Notes: generated by a model not told the origin, from the letters alone. DNA of 64,000 nt from Ketobacter sp. MCCC 1A13808 (GCF_009746715.1 NZ_VRKW01000013.1:1-64000), one strand, 5' to 3'. Positions 17,475-27,240 are shown, counted from the stretch's first letter. Numbers and translations are program-made.

Positions 17475-19220
17475 TTACGGTTGATGCGCCAGATATTCCA
17501 CCATCAATTGCGCGCTTTGAATGCCACGAAACTCGTTAACATCCAGCCTGTAAACCAAGTACACCTGTTTCAAACTCCGGTCCGGCCATCGCTCAAGATC
17601 TACGTTGAAAGCAATGCCATCGATTACCCTTTTGCTGGCGGGCAAGCCGAGGGTCAGTTTCAGGTGCTTCTCGCCGACTATGCGTTGGTCCAGCAGTTCA
17701 AACACACCGTCAAACAAGGGCTCGGGAAAGCTTTGCCCCCAAGGGCCGGCCTCGCGCAACATTTTCGCTACCGATAGATCCAGCTCCGCTTCCTGCAATA
17801 CCCCATCGCTAATCAATTCGCCAGTCAGGTTTTCCGGCTTTAGAATACGCCTTGCTTCCTGGTCGAAAGCCCGCTCAAACCGGGTCAAATCTTCTGCCCG
17901 GAGGGTTAAACCCGCGGCCATTGCGTGGCCCCCGAATTTAACGATCAAGCCCGGGTGACGACTGGCCACTGCATCAAGGGCATCACGAATATGAAATCCG
18001 TTAATGGACCGAGCCGACCCTTTCAGCTCGCCCTGGTCTGAGGGGGCGAAGGCGATGGTGGGACGATGAAACTGTTCTTTGATACGGGAAGCCAAAATTC
18101 CGATCACCCCCTGGTGCCATTCCTCACGAAATAAACACAACCCCCAGGGCATCGTACTGGCTTCAGACAGATGCAACTGCCTCAGGGCATGCAACGCTTG
18201 CTGCTGCATATCCCCTTCAATGGCCCGGCGTTCATGGTTGAGTTGATCCAGTGTGATTGCCAGCACTTTGGCCTTGGCCGGATCGTCTTCCATAAGGCAA
18301 TCAATGCCTTTGCTCATGTCAGTAAGCCGCCCCGCCGCGTTCAATCTGGGGCCCACGGCAAAACCCAGATCCGCCGCACACAAGTTCGACATTTTCCGCT
18401 TTGCTACTTCTGCCAATGCGAGGATGCCTGGACGACACCGGCCGGCGCGCATACGCATCAAGCCCTGCTGCACCAATATACGGTTATTGCGGTCAAGCGG
18501 CACCACATCAGCCACCGTGCCTAAAGCAACGATGTCCAGAAAGTCCGCCATATTGGGTTCATGGATGTGCTGTTGCTCAAACCAGCCCAGAGCTTTTAAG
18601 CGGCTGCGAAGTGCTGCCAGCAGATAGAATGCCACCCCCACTCCGGCCAGGTTTTTACTGGCGAAATCACAACCCGGCTGATTGGGATTCACGATGGCAT
18701 CGGCCTCCGGCAACGTTTTTCCAGGCAAGTGGTGGTCAGTCACCAGCACATTCATACCGGCAGCTTTCGCTGCACGAACGCCTTCGAGGCTTGAAATGCC
18801 ATTGTCCACCGTCACTATCAATTGCGGCTGTTTTTTCTGCGCCACCGCGACAATTTCCGGCGTGAGGCCATAGCCGAACTCAAATCGGTTCGGCACCAAA
18901 AAGTCCACCGATTCCGCACCCAGCTGCCTTAATGCCAGCACCATCAAAGCACTGCTGGTTGCACCGTCAGCATCAAAATCACCAACGACCAATATACGCT
19001 GCTGCTGTTGCAACGCGTTCACTAACAGGTCCAAAGCGGTTTCCAGCCCTTTTAGGCTGGTCGCCGGCAACAGGTGTTTTAAACCAAGGTCGATCTCCGC
19101 GTCGCTTTTCAATCCGCGGTTGGCATAAATCTTCTGCAGAAGCGGCGGCATATCTGAGCTGAATTCAGGCTTACAGGAAGGCGCAATACGATGGGAAATT
19201 TTTTTATCGGGTGACGGCAT
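17475..19220 (-). CDS. recJ: Single-strand-specific 5'-3' exonuclease RecJ
   Basis: 581 residues. The DHH phosphoesterase core is intact: VVGDFDADGATSSAL (motif I), TVDNGISS (motif II), VLVTDHHLPGK (motif III) and a DIVALGTVADVVPL segment (motif IV). The DHHA1 domain has KFGGHAMAAGLTLR, and the C-terminal OB region follows. It degrades single-stranded DNA in recombination and mismatch/base-excision repair. It follows thrC on the minus strand after a 93-base gap that holds a hairpin. Confidence 0.96.
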   Translation of the reverse strand: MPSPDKKISHRIAPSCKPEFSSDMPPLLQKIYANRGLKSDAEIDLGLKHLLPATSLKGLETALDLLVNALQQQQRILVVGDFDADGATSSALMVLALRQLGAESVDFLVPNRFEFGYGLTPEIVAVAQKKQPQLIVTVDNGISSLEGVRAAKAAGMNVLVTDHHLPGKTLPEADAIVNPNQPGCDFASKNLAGVGVAFYLLAALRSRLKALGWFEQQHIHEPNMADFLDIVALGTVADVVPLDRNNRILVQQGLMRMRAGRCRPGILALAEVAKRKMSNLCAADLGFAVGPRLNAAGRLTDMSKGIDCLMEDDPAKAKVLAITLDQLNHERRAIEGDMQQQALHALRQLHLSEASTMPWGLCLFREEWHQGVIGILASRIKEQFHRPTIAFAPSDQGELKGSARSINGFHIRDALDAVASRHPGLIVKFGGHAMAAGLTLRAEDLTRFERAFDQEARRILKPENLTGELISDGVLQEAELDLSVAKMLREAGPWGQSFPEPLFDGVFELLDQRIVGEKHLKLTLGLPASKRVIDGIAFNVDLERWPDRSLKQVYLVYRLDVNEFRGIQSAQLMVEYLAHQP

Positions 19221-19236
19221 CGTGCGCCTATTGAGT

Positions 19237-19283
19237 TAAAGGAGGTGATTCAGAGACAGGGCCGGATCACGAGTGTATCCGGC
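19237..19283 (-). other. Hairpin and 16S-tail-like sequence in thrC-recJ gap
   Basis: GCCGGAT/ATCCGGC (19261-19267 and 19277-19283) forms a stem with a nine-base loop but no T run, followed on the minus strand by ATCACCTCCTT, matching the 3' end of 16S rRNA (anti-Shine-Dalgarno). It lies about 20-60 bases upstream of recJ and may be chance. Confidence 0.35.
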
Positions 19284-19313
19284 ACTAGCATGTGAAGCTG
19301 CGATACAAAACAC

Positions 19314-20390
19314 TCACATATTTTTTAGGATACTGTTTTTTACCGAGGCCAGTTCTGCATCGATGGTTTCCATCACCGCATTTTTACACTGGGCAATCGC
19401 AGTGTCCGGATCTTTTAAACCATTCCCAGTGAGAGTGCATACGATTTTGCTGCCTTCGGGTATCTTGCCATTCTTGACATCGCGAATTGCGCCGCCAAGG
19501 GACGCAGCCGATGCAGGCTCACAAAATACCCCTTCGTGCTGCGCCAACAATCGTTGGGCTTGCAGAATTTCCTGGTCTTCCAGCTCGTCAAACCAACCAC
19601 CGGATTCTTTCTGTACTATCCAGGCTTTGTCCCAGCTTTGCGGATGACCGATACGGATGGCGGTGGCAACCGTTTCAGGATCATCCACCATTGCGCCGCG
19701 CAAAAATGGCGCCGAACCGCTGGCTTGATAGCCCACCATTTTGGGCGCTGTGTTACAGATACCCGCTTTTTTGTACTCGGAATACCCCATCCAATGGGCA
19801 GTGATATTACCGGCGTTACCCACTGGCAGACAGTGGTAATCGGGAGCCGCACCCAGCTCTTCAACAATTTCAAACGCTGCCGTTTTCTGCCCTTGCAGGC
19901 GGAACGGATTTATTGAGTTTACGATCGTGACCGGCGCCTCTTTAGCGACGTCTTTTACGAGCTGCATACCCACATCAAAATTACCGCGAATCTGCAACGT
20001 TATGGCCCCGTACATCATCGCCTGCGCCAATTTGCCCATGGCGATTTTACCCTCGGGAATCAACACGAACGCCGTGATTCCGGCACGAGCCGCATAAGCT
20101 GCTGCGGCTGCAGAGGTGTTTCCGGTAGACGCACAAATAATGGCTTTACTGCCTTCTTCAATTGCTTTGGTCACCGCCATGGTCATACCGCGATCTTTGA
20201 AGGACCCGGTGGGGTTCAAGCCTTCGTATTTGACATAAATATCCACGTCCTTGCCTATAATCCGTGGCACGTTGTTCAGCCGGATCAAAGGGGTCTGGCC
20301 TTCACCCAAACTGATCAATCGAGTGTCATCATGGACTGGCAGATAGTCACGGTATTTATCGATCAACCCGGTGTAGCGTTTACTTGGCAT
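19314..20390 (-). CDS. thrC: Threonine synthase
   Basis: 358 residues, the short fold-type II form. The PLP lysine is in NPTGSFKDRGMTMAV, the phosphate-binding loop is GNTSAAAAAYAARAG, and there is a late CTLTGNGLKDPD. It converts O-phosphohomoserine to threonine, the last step of the pathway begun by Hom, encoded immediately upstream (60 bases). Very likely one operon. Confidence 0.95.
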   Translation of the reverse strand: MPSKRYTGLIDKYRDYLPVHDDTRLISLGEGQTPLIRLNNVPRIIGKDVDIYVKYEGLNPTGSFKDRGMTMAVTKAIEEGSKAIICASTGNTSAAAAAYAARAGITAFVLIPEGKIAMGKLAQAMMYGAITLQIRGNFDVGMQLVKDVAKEAPVTIVNSINPFRLQGQKTAAFEIVEELGAAPDYHCLPVGNAGNITAHWMGYSEYKKAGICNTAPKMVGYQASGSAPFLRGAMVDDPETVATAIRIGHPQSWDKAWIVQKESGGWFDELEDQEILQAQRLLAQHEGVFCEPASAASLGGAIRDVKNGKIPEGSKIVCTLTGNGLKDPDTAIAQCKNAVMETIDAELASVKNSILKNM

Positions 20391-20450
20391 AGTCTGTTTC
20401 CAACTGATTCAATGTTCTGAAAAATCGGTGTTCCGATAATTTAAATTCTA

Positions 20451-21767
20451 TTAATGTACAAGGGTTTCCAGGCGGATTCGCACGATATCATCCACCAACA
20501 CATCCAATTCCCGGATCGTGTCCAGCGCCGCATTCATTTCGCTTTCAATCACTTTGCGTACCAGCATAATCAATGGAACCGGGCTGGTATCGTCCACCTG
20601 ATCTTTCTGAATAATAGCTTCAATATTAATATTGGCTTTGCTCAATACCGAGGCAATTTTTGCCATAACACCCGGCTGGTCTTTCGCATGCATACGCAGA
20701 TAATAGCCCGTTTCCACCTCTTCAATCGGCAGGATCGGTAAATCGCTCAGACTGTCTGCGCGGAATGCCAGGTGAGGTACCCGGTTTTTCGGGTCGGTGG
20801 TCAACGCGCGCGCCACATCAACAACGTCCGCCACAACCGCTGAAGCGGTTGGCTCAGCGCCAGCACCTGGCCCGTAGTATAACGTAGGCCCCACCGCATC
20901 GCTGTGTACCATAACCGCGTTCATCACACCATCAACATTAGCCAACAACTGGCTTGCCGGTACCAATGTAGGATGAACGCGCAACTCCACCCCGGTATCC
21001 GTTTGTCGGGTAATTCCCAGATGTTTGATGCGGTATCCCAGCTCGTGAGCGAACGACACATCTTCACGGGTGATTTTTGTGATGCCTTCGGTGTACACCT
21101 TTTCAAATTGCAGCGGTATCCCAAATGCGATAGAGGCTAAAATAGTCAGCTTATGGGCGGCGTCAATACCCTCCACATCGAAAGTGGGATCGGCTTCAGC
21201 GTAGCCCAGCTCCTGAGCCTCTTTTAATACATCATCGAATTCACGACCTTTTTCGGCCATTTCGCTCATGATGAAATTGCCGGTGCCGTTGATAATACCT
21301 GCGACCCAGTCAATACGGTTGGCAGACAGCCCTTCGCGGATGGCTTTGATGATGGGGATGCCTCCAGCCACGGCTGCTTCGAACGAAACGTTAACGCCTT
21401 TATTTTGCGCCGCTGTGAAAATTTCGTTTCCATGCTCTGCGATCAACGCTTTATTGGCGGTGACAATGTGCTTGCCGTTATGGATGGCTTTCAGCACCAG
21501 CTCTTTGGCCAGGGTTGTGCCCCCGATCAACTCCACCACAATATCAATTTCAGGGTCTTCAACAACCTGCAGAACATCCCGCGACACTTTCACTGCTGAT
21601 GTGTCTGCATTCGGGTTGTCACGACGGGCGCCGACATGGGTTACCGTAATTGCCCGTCCGGCACGACGGGCAATATCTTCAGCGTTTCTGCTTAATACGT
21701 TAAATGTACCGCTACCGACCGTACCTAACCCAACTATGCCAACGTTCACCGGTTTCAACTGATTCAC
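20451..21767 (-). CDS. hom: Homoserine dehydrogenase with C-terminal ACT domain
   Basis: 438 residues, monofunctional. The NAD(P)-binding GIVGLGTVGSGTF is at the N-terminus. The catalytic segment contains NGTGNFIMSEM and YAEADPTFDVEGIDAAHKL with the catalytic Lys. An ACT domain (about 355-430: YYLRMHAKDQPGVMAKIASVL) suggests feedback control by threonine. It reduces aspartate semialdehyde to homoserine. It lies between alaC upstream (14 bases) and thrC downstream. Confidence 0.96.
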   Translation of the reverse strand: MNQLKPVNVGIVGLGTVGSGTFNVLSRNAEDIARRAGRAITVTHVGARRDNPNADTSAVKVSRDVLQVVEDPEIDIVVELIGGTTLAKELVLKAIHNGKHIVTANKALIAEHGNEIFTAAQNKGVNVSFEAAVAGGIPIIKAIREGLSANRIDWVAGIINGTGNFIMSEMAEKGREFDDVLKEAQELGYAEADPTFDVEGIDAAHKLTILASIAFGIPLQFEKVYTEGITKITREDVSFAHELGYRIKHLGITRQTDTGVELRVHPTLVPASQLLANVDGVMNAVMVHSDAVGPTLYYGPGAGAEPTASAVVADVVDVARALTTDPKNRVPHLAFRADSLSDLPILPIEEVETGYYLRMHAKDQPGVMAKIASVLSKANINIEAIIQKDQVDDTSPVPLIMLVRKVIESEMNAALDTIRELDVLVDDIVRIRLETLVH

Positions 21768-21781
21768 CTCATTTTTCTTTA

Positions 21782-22966
21782 TTATGTCTGCAGCAGGCGT
21801 TTAATGCCTTTCACTGCCTGACGAATTCGCTGTTCATTTTCGATCAATGCAAAGCGCACATGATCGTCTCCGTATTCTCCGAACCCCAGTCCCGGGGATA
21901 CCGCTACTTTCGCTTGCTCCAACAGCAGTTTACTGAACTCCAGTGACCCCATAACACGATATCGCTCCGGTATCTGTGCCCAAACGAACATGGTGGCCTT
22001 GGGCGGTGTGACCTGCCAGCCAATGGAATTCAGCCCTTCACAAAGCACATCCCGGCGCTTTTGATACATCGCGCAAATATCCGAGACACAGCGCTGATCT
22101 TCTTCCAGCGCACTGATTGCAGCCACCTGGATAGGGGTAAAGGTGCCGTAGTCCATATAGGACTTAATTCGCGCCAAGGCACCAATCAGCGTCGGGTTTC
22201 CGACGCAAAAGCCGACTCGCCAGCCGGGCATATTATAACTTTTCGACAAACTAAAAAACTCGACTGCAATATCCTTGGCACCCGCCACCTGCATCACCGA
22301 AGGCGCTTGATAACCGTCGAACACAATATCTGCGTAGGCAATATCATGGACCAGCCAGATCTGATGCTCCTTACAGATGGCCACCACCTTTTCAAAAAAA
22401 TCCAATTCGACGCATTCAGCGGTGGGATTACCTGGAAAATTCAGTACCAGCATTTTGGGTTTAGGCCAGCTCTCGCGGATGGCTTTTTCCAATTCTTCAA
22501 AAAAGTCCACCTCCGGGCGCATGGAGACATGGCGTATATCTGCCCCGGCTATGACGAAACCATAAGGATGGATTGGATACGATGGATTAGGCACCAGCAC
22601 CGTGTCCCCGGTATTCATGGTGGCCAACGCCAGATGCGCCAGACCTTCTTTGGACCCGATGGTCACTATAGCTTCCTCGACCGCATCGATCTCGACTTGA
22701 TAACGACGCCAATACCAGTCACAAATCGCCTTTCGCAGGCGAGGAATACCTTTGGACTGAGAGTATCGATGGGTGTCACCCCTTTGAACGGTCTCCACTA
22801 ATTTGTTCACAATGTGCTGAGGTGTGGGTTGATCCGGATTTCCCATACCAAAATCGATGATATCTTCACCTCTCGCCCGCGCCTGTTTCTTTAAATCGCC
22901 GACGATATTGAACACATAGGGGGGCAAACGTCCGATGCGGGGGAATTCACTCACTTGATCTGTCAC
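21782..22966 (-). CDS. alaC: Alanine transaminase AlaC-type class I aminotransferase
   Basis: 394 residues, PLP fold type I. PLP lysine in [37 protein letters not shown] and [13 protein letters not shown] are typical of AlaC/YfdZ. These enzymes interconvert alanine/2-oxoglutarate and pyruvate/glutamate. Being 14 bases from hom, it belongs to the same operon and may link pyruvate-family and aspartate-family nitrogen metabolism. It could have been assigned to another amino acid in older annotations. Confidence 0.88.
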   Translation of the reverse strand: MTDQVSEFPRIGRLPPYVFNIVGDLKKQARARGEDIIDFGMGNPDQPTPQHIVNKLVETVQRGDTHRYSQSKGIPRLRKAICDWYWRRYQVEIDAVEEAIVTIGSKEGLAHLALATMNTGDTVLVPNPSYPIHPYGFVIAGADIRHVSMRPEVDFFEELEKAIRESWPKPKMLVLNFPGNPTAECVELDFFEKVVAICKEHQIWLVHDIAYADIVFDGYQAPSVMQVAGAKDIAVEFFSLSKSYNMPGWRVGFCVGNPTLIGALARIKSYMDYGTFTPIQVAAISALEEDQRCVSDICAMYQKRRDVLCEGLNSIGWQVTPPKATMFVWAQIPERYRVMGSLEFSKLLLEQAKVAVSPGLGFGEYGDDHVRFALIENEQRIRQAVKGIKRLLQT

Positions 22967-23086
22967 TCACTATCTTTAATAAACTCAACGCCGGCACCCG
23001 TTAGCAGGCGCTATACGGATCTGGAAAAAAGAGAGTGAACGATACTGATGTGGCAGGGAATCGTCAATGGAAGAGCGGTAATGAGA

Positions 23087-23109
23087 CGGGGTGGCCCACC
23101 GCCACCCCG
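23087..23109 (-). terminator. Strong GC hairpin after dsbC, no T run
   Basis: CGGGGTGGC-CCACC-GCCACCCCG, a perfect nine-pair stem 38 bases past the dsbC stop and 120 bases before alaC. Without a T run it may be an RNA-stabilising stem or a weak terminator. Confidence 0.45.
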
Positions 23110-23146
23110 CAAGAAAGAAACGCTATGCAAGCGGTGCTGTTCAGTA

Positions 23147-23887
23147 CTATTTCACACCCAGCTTGTCCGCCAAATCACCCGCTTTCATATAGCCGCCCAA
23201 CTGGCGTCCATCATTGGAAAAAACGGCCGGCGTGCCCCGCACTCCGATTTCCTGGCCTAAATTTATTTGGTCCTGTAATACATTCTGGTCACACATCACA
23301 CCAGCGGGTGCCGGCACTTCTTTATTGGATTTTGCGTCTGTCATCGCGTGCGGACGATCTTTTGAACACCAAATATTCACCATGGTCTGTCCGGCAGGCG
23401 ATTGCAGGCCTGCTCTGGGCCATGCCAGGTATTTCACGGTGACACCAAGTTGGTTCAATTGCGGGATTTCGGTATGAAATTTCCGGCAATACCCACAACT
23501 GGTATCGGTAAATACCAGCACCTCGCCTTTTTCTTCGCCTTTCGCCGGATACACCACCATATCATTATCCTTAAGGGCATGGAGGGCACCAACGCGCTTG
23601 CCAATACGCCATTCTTCACTGAGGTTGACCATTTGCGAGCCGTCGATTTTCAACATATCCCCGGTAATGATGTATTTGCCGTCTTCCGAGACGTACAACA
23701 ATTCACCACTGGCCGTTTCCAGCTGAAATATACCCTCGATGTCGGATTTAGACACCCCACTGACATCCACTTGCGGGAACTTTTTCACAAAGTGTGCTTT
23801 AACGCTGTCTTGTTTTGACTCAGCCGCTTGCAGGGCAAACGGGACTACCATCATTAGGAAAGCCATTACCGACTTCAGATTGATCAT
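23147..23887 (-). CDS. dsbC: Periplasmic disulfide isomerase DsbC
   Basis: 246 residues from ATG 23887; this start places a normal signal peptide (INLKSVMAFLMMVVPFALQA) at the N-terminus, while an upstream in-frame codon would add 18 residues before it. The N-terminal dimerisation domain leads to a thioredoxin domain with CGYC (FTDTSCGYCRKFHTEI) and the cis-proline loop GVRGTPAVF. A second cysteine pair (WCSKDR, MCDQN) matches the structural disulfide of DsbC. It isomerises wrong disulfides in the periplasm. It lies downstream of xerD, as in Pseudomonas. Confidence 0.94.
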   Translation of the reverse strand: MINLKSVMAFLMMVVPFALQAAESKQDSVKAHFVKKFPQVDVSGVSKSDIEGIFQLETASGELLYVSEDGKYIITGDMLKIDGSQMVNLSEEWRIGKRVGALHALKDNDMVVYPAKGEEKGEVLVFTDTSCGYCRKFHTEIPQLNQLGVTVKYLAWPRAGLQSPAGQTMVNIWCSKDRPHAMTDAKSNKEVPAPAGVMCDQNVLQDQINLGQEIGVRGTPAVFSNDGRQLGGYMKAGDLADKLGVK

Positions 23888-23979
23888 GAATAACTCGCTT
23901 TTTCTACTGGGTATTTTCTGCTGGATGCATGTTAAAGCCATTAGACCCGAGATAGCTTACAAGTTCCACCCCCAGTCCG

Positions 23980-24882
23980 TTAACCGCGCGGATGGTGCTT
24001 TTTGTGGATTTCCTGCAGCCGGTGCTTCGCTACATGGGTATAAATTTGGGTGGTTGACAGGTCGCTGTGCCCCAGAAGAAGCTGCACCACCCTCAAATCC
24101 GCACCATGATTCAGCAAATGAGTTGCAAACGCATGACGCAGAGTATGTGGTGACACCGTGCTCTGGATGCCGGCCACCACCGTATAATACTTTATACGGT
24201 GCCAGAACGTTTGCCGTGTCATCTGAACTCCGCGACTGCTGGGAAACAACACATCACTTTCCGGGTTTTGCAGAAAGGCACCCCGGGCGAGGCGATGATA
24301 TCGCGACAACCAATTAATCGCCTCCTCCCCCATAGGCACTAAACGCTCCTTATTACCTTTGCCCATCAGCCGGATGACACCTTGACGCATGTTCACATCA
24401 TAGGTACTCAACCCCACCAACTCACTGACTCTTACCCCACAAGCGTACAACACCTCCAGCATGGCTTTGTCCCGGAGGCCGATGTCGGAATCGGTATCCG
24501 GCGCAGCCAGCAGCGCATCCACGTCGGTTTCGCTGAGCGTTTTGGGTAACGGTTTACCCAGCTTGGGCATCTCTATATTCACACTGGGATCGAGATCAAT
24601 CAGCGCTTCACGCAAGCAATATTGATAAAAGCCCCTTACGGCCGAGAGGAAGCGCGCGGTGGAACGCGCATTGAACTTCTGCTCAAACCGGTGCGCCAGA
24701 TACTCATTCAACAATTGATCGGTCGCTTGCAGAATCCCCCGCTCCCGCTCTTTTACCAACCATCCGGCGTATGCCAGCAAATCACGCCTGTAGGATTGCA
24801 GCGAATTATCGCTGAGTCCTCTCTCCATCCAGGTGGCATCGAGATAACGGGTAATCACATTTTCAGAACTGGTTTCCGGCAT
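23980..24882 (-). CDS. xerD: Tyrosine recombinase XerD
   Basis: 300 residues, normal length. The N-terminal SAM-like core-binding domain opens with ITRYLDATWMERGLSDNSLQSYRRDL. Catalytic residues are all present: R151 (CGVRVSELV), K175 (GKGNKER), H246 and R249 (HTLRHAFATHLL), H272 (LGHSDLSTTQIY) and nucleophile Y281. With XerC it resolves chromosome dimers at dif. Position before dsbC and hom supports XerD over XerC. Confidence 0.95.
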   Translation of the reverse strand: MPETSSENVITRYLDATWMERGLSDNSLQSYRRDLLAYAGWLVKERERGILQATDQLLNEYLAHRFEQKFNARSTARFLSAVRGFYQYCLREALIDLDPSVNIEMPKLGKPLPKTLSETDVDALLAAPDTDSDIGLRDKAMLEVLYACGVRVSELVGLSTYDVNMRQGVIRLMGKGNKERLVPMGEEAINWLSRYHRLARGAFLQNPESDVLFPSSRGVQMTRQTFWHRIKYYTVVAGIQSTVSPHTLRHAFATHLLNHGADLRVVQLLLGHSDLSTTQIYTHVAKHRLQEIHKKHHPRG

Positions 24883-24950
24883 TGGGTTTAAAAGCGTCTT
24901 TTTCGGCTTGGCTGGTTATAATGGCGCTCATACTAACAAGAAAGCCCGTC

Positions 24951-26081
24951 ATGACTGATAGAAAAGATTACTTTCCGGGACTGAATATCTACCGGGCAAT
25001 AGCTGTACTGCTCATGATGCTGGCCCATAGCGCCCGGGTTCAGACCAGCACCCCTTTAATAATGGCACACCCGGAACACGCGGGATGGCTGGATTGGCCT
25101 TTCCTGTCCGCCTTATATATCGAGCCGATTATCTCAGCCCTGTTTCTGTTCATCGCGGGTTTCAGCCTGGTACTATCGCGGACCCGCTCCAGGGAAAGCA
25201 AATCGGGCTGGTTAATCCGGCTCGGTAAGCGCATGTTTACACTCTATGCCATTTCAGTGATTTTCTTCATCGCAGACCAGGGGTTTCAGATCCCGGATCT
25301 GTTCCTTTCTTCGGGGGTACTTGCCATTATCGCCGTCGGCATTTTAAGTGCGGGAGTCATCTTGGTCACGCCGCACCCCTGGATAGGCTTGCTGTCGTTG
25401 AGTGTTGCGGTGGAAAGTGCCGCACTGTATTTGGAACAACAGAATCTGAGCATCGTGGGGTTGAATGCCGGAGCAGGAGGCATGGTGCCACTGGTGCTGT
25501 TTGCCTATTCTGGTGCCCTGAGTGGAATGCTATGGCAAAGCCTGAGTTGGAAGGGTTTGTGGCTGCTGCTGGGGCTGAGTCTGCCTGTCGCCATCTGGGC
25601 ACTGGCCTCCGATCTGCCCTGGGTCACCCACCCGGTTAGTCAAATCCACTATTATCCCGGCAACCGGTTGAGCAGCGTATGGTATTCCTTGCAAGACGCT
25701 TTTGGGTTATATCACGGACCAGACCGAACTGGCAGCGTACGCTACTGGAACCACGCTGCCGTGTTTGTATGCCGCGCCCTACCGCTATTAGTGGCAGGAC
25801 TCATGGTCGCACTCCATTTCAAAGCCTCATCACGTCACCCGCTATTAAAAATGCTCAACAGGCCCCTGGACTGGATGGGACGTAATGCCCTGAATCTTTA
25901 CATTCTGCATTTGGTTTTATTGGCAATGGTGGAGGTAAGCACACTGAAACCGGCTCAAGGGTGGCAAACCCTTTTATTGCTGGCGGTCATATTAAGCATG
26001 TCGGCCTGGGCACTTCGACATATATCATTTGTGCCGCTTCGTAGAATTAAAAAAAGGGCCCCACAGGAGGAGGCCCTGTGA
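24951..26081 (+). CDS. Polytopic membrane protein, HGSNAT/YeiB-like acyltransferase family
   Basis: 376 residues from ATG 24951; a longer frame begins at 24882 but would overlap the xerD start. About ten hydrophobic helices are visible. The N-terminal YFPGLNIYRAIAVLLMMLAHSARV followed by ISALFLFIAGFSLVLSR is the arrangement of DUF1624 / heparan-alpha-glucosaminide acetyltransferase-like and acyltransferase-3 proteins, with a conserved His after LLM-LA. A late RPLDWMGRNALNLYILHLVLL fits the same group. The acyl acceptor is unknown. It is divergent from xerD with only 68 bases between starts. Confidence 0.72.
   Translation: MTDRKDYFPGLNIYRAIAVLLMMLAHSARVQTSTPLIMAHPEHAGWLDWPFLSALYIEPIISALFLFIAGFSLVLSRTRSRESKSGWLIRLGKRMFTLYAISVIFFIADQGFQIPDLFLSSGVLAIIAVGILSAGVILVTPHPWIGLLSLSVAVESAALYLEQQNLSIVGLNAGAGGMVPLVLFAYSGALSGMLWQSLSWKGLWLLLGLSLPVAIWALASDLPWVTHPVSQIHYYPGNRLSSVWYSLQDAFGLYHGPDRTGSVRYWNHAAVFVCRALPLLVAGLMVALHFKASSRHPLLKMLNRPLDWMGRNALNLYILHLVLLAMVEVSTLKPAQGWQTLLLLAVILSMSAWALRHISFVPLRRIKKRAPQEEAL
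26049..26077 (-). terminator. Minus-strand terminator inside 3' end of acyltransferase gene
   Basis: AGGGCC (26055-26060) pairs with GGCCCT (26072-26077); on the minus strand the stem is followed by a run of seven T. It faces transcription coming from the TetR gene and the small ORF at 26083-26196, and lies within the last codons of the plus-strand gene. Confidence 0.7.
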
Positions 26082-26082
26082 G

Positions 26083-26196
26083 CTAATCCGCCTCGCAATG
26101 AACGGATTTAAAAGGAATGGTGATGACACGCAGTGCGCCACGAAAAAGAATGAGAGATATAACCGACAAAACAAGTAAACAAGCGACTAATTTCAT
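26083..26196 (-). CDS. Possible 37-residue single-pass membrane peptide
   Basis: ATG at 26196 reads MKLVACLLVLSVISLILF, then RGALRVITIPFKSV and a short acidic end, stop at 26083. The first 18 residues are a clear membrane helix followed by positive charges. GGGGTAG eight bases or so upstream is a weak ribosome site. The stop is six bases before a strong rho-independent terminator on the same strand, which is what one expects of a real gene end. It may be co-transcribed with the TetR gene (170 bases upstream) or have its own promoter. I do not recognise it. Confidence 0.45.
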   Translation of the reverse strand: MKLVACLLVLSVISLILFRGALRVITIPFKSVHCEAD

Positions 26197-26365
26197 TTTT
26201 ACTACCCCGTTCTTATTATTGTCAGACCATATTACCTGGTCACCTTATAACCACAAGATAGGATCACACCAACACAGCAGTTCCCTACATTGGCCAACAC
26301 TGCGGGAACAATCCGCAACGTTTCGATAGGTTCCGGTTACAAATCAGGGGGGATGCAATGATGCT

Positions 26366-26995
26366 TTACTCGGAAACCCCGCTTTTCCAGGTGGATGCAC
26401 CCAGGAAAATCAGCTGAAGCTGGCGGGTAAGGCGGGTTTCGAAATCCTTTCGTGCCTGGGGGCTGGCGTCTGACAGGTCGAGTAATTGGATTGTGCTAAA
26501 GGCCATATTTGAAATGGTCAGATCGGCGACCACATCCACCATTGAGGGGTTGAGATTGGATAACAGATTCAGTCTTTGCAGGTCAGACACCAACTCCTTG
26601 GCAAAATATTGCAACTCGCTGCGCACGGCCTGACGAATCACAGTGCTCCCTCCGGTCATGGACTGTGCCATAAATAGAAAAAACACTCTGTGGTTCACCA
26701 CATAATCGCAGAATTGTGTAACCGAATCCCGAATGATGTGACCGGGGTCACCCCGGTTCTGACGCGCTTCCCTCATGAGCTGGCGTAACACCAGGCTCAG
26801 CTCGTCTACCAGATTCAGCGCCAAATCATCGAGATCCTTGAAATGCCGGTAAAAGGCGGTGGGGACGACCCCTGCTCGCTTGGCGACTTCTCTGATGCTC
26901 AAACTGGAAAAGTGCTGGCCTTCTTCCACCCATTCCAACGCTGCACTCATAAGCGATTGACGGGTAAGTAATTTCCGTTCCTGGCGGTTCTTCAT
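26366..26995 (-). CDS. TetR-family regulator, FabR/DesT-like
   Basis: 209 residues. The HTH is at about 27-52 (SSLSIREVAKRAGVVPTAFYRHFKDLDDLALNLVDE), which closely follows FabR/DesT proteins that sense the saturation state of acyl-CoA or acyl-ACP pools. The ligand domain is helical. It is divergent from a ferredoxin reductase-desaturase pair, the same layout as Pseudomonas desT / desC-desB, so the likely role is repression of desaturation when unsaturated acyl-CoA is abundant. A palindromic candidate operator lies at 27241-27256. Confidence 0.85.
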   Translation of the reverse strand: MKNRQERKLLTRQSLMSAALEWVEEGQHFSSLSIREVAKRAGVVPTAFYRHFKDLDDLALNLVDELSLVLRQLMREARQNRGDPGHIIRDSVTQFCDYVVNHRVFFLFMAQSMTGGSTVIRQAVRSELQYFAKELVSDLQRLNLLSNLNPSMVDVVADLTISNMAFSTIQLLDLSDASPQARKDFETRLTRQLQLIFLGASTWKSGVSE

Positions 26996-27240
26996 TCACA
27001 GAGCCTGTTGTTTTTATACGATGCCATTCAATCAGTGTGCGATTGTACGCCGACTTATGTATGCATTTCCAGAAAAGCGACGCTCCAAGTCCCACCGCCG
27101 ACCTCAAAAAAACCACCTAAAACACGAATCAGTTTACACATGAACACAAATATTATTTTTATATATTATTGTTTTTAATATATTTTATTATTTTAGCAGT
27201 AAATTTTTACCCAGCACCGTTGACACTCGTTTTCATAATA

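Noticed and set aside
26117-26329. 70-codon plus-strand frame
   Set aside because: Composition unlike a protein; overlaps the more convincing minus-strand membrane peptide.
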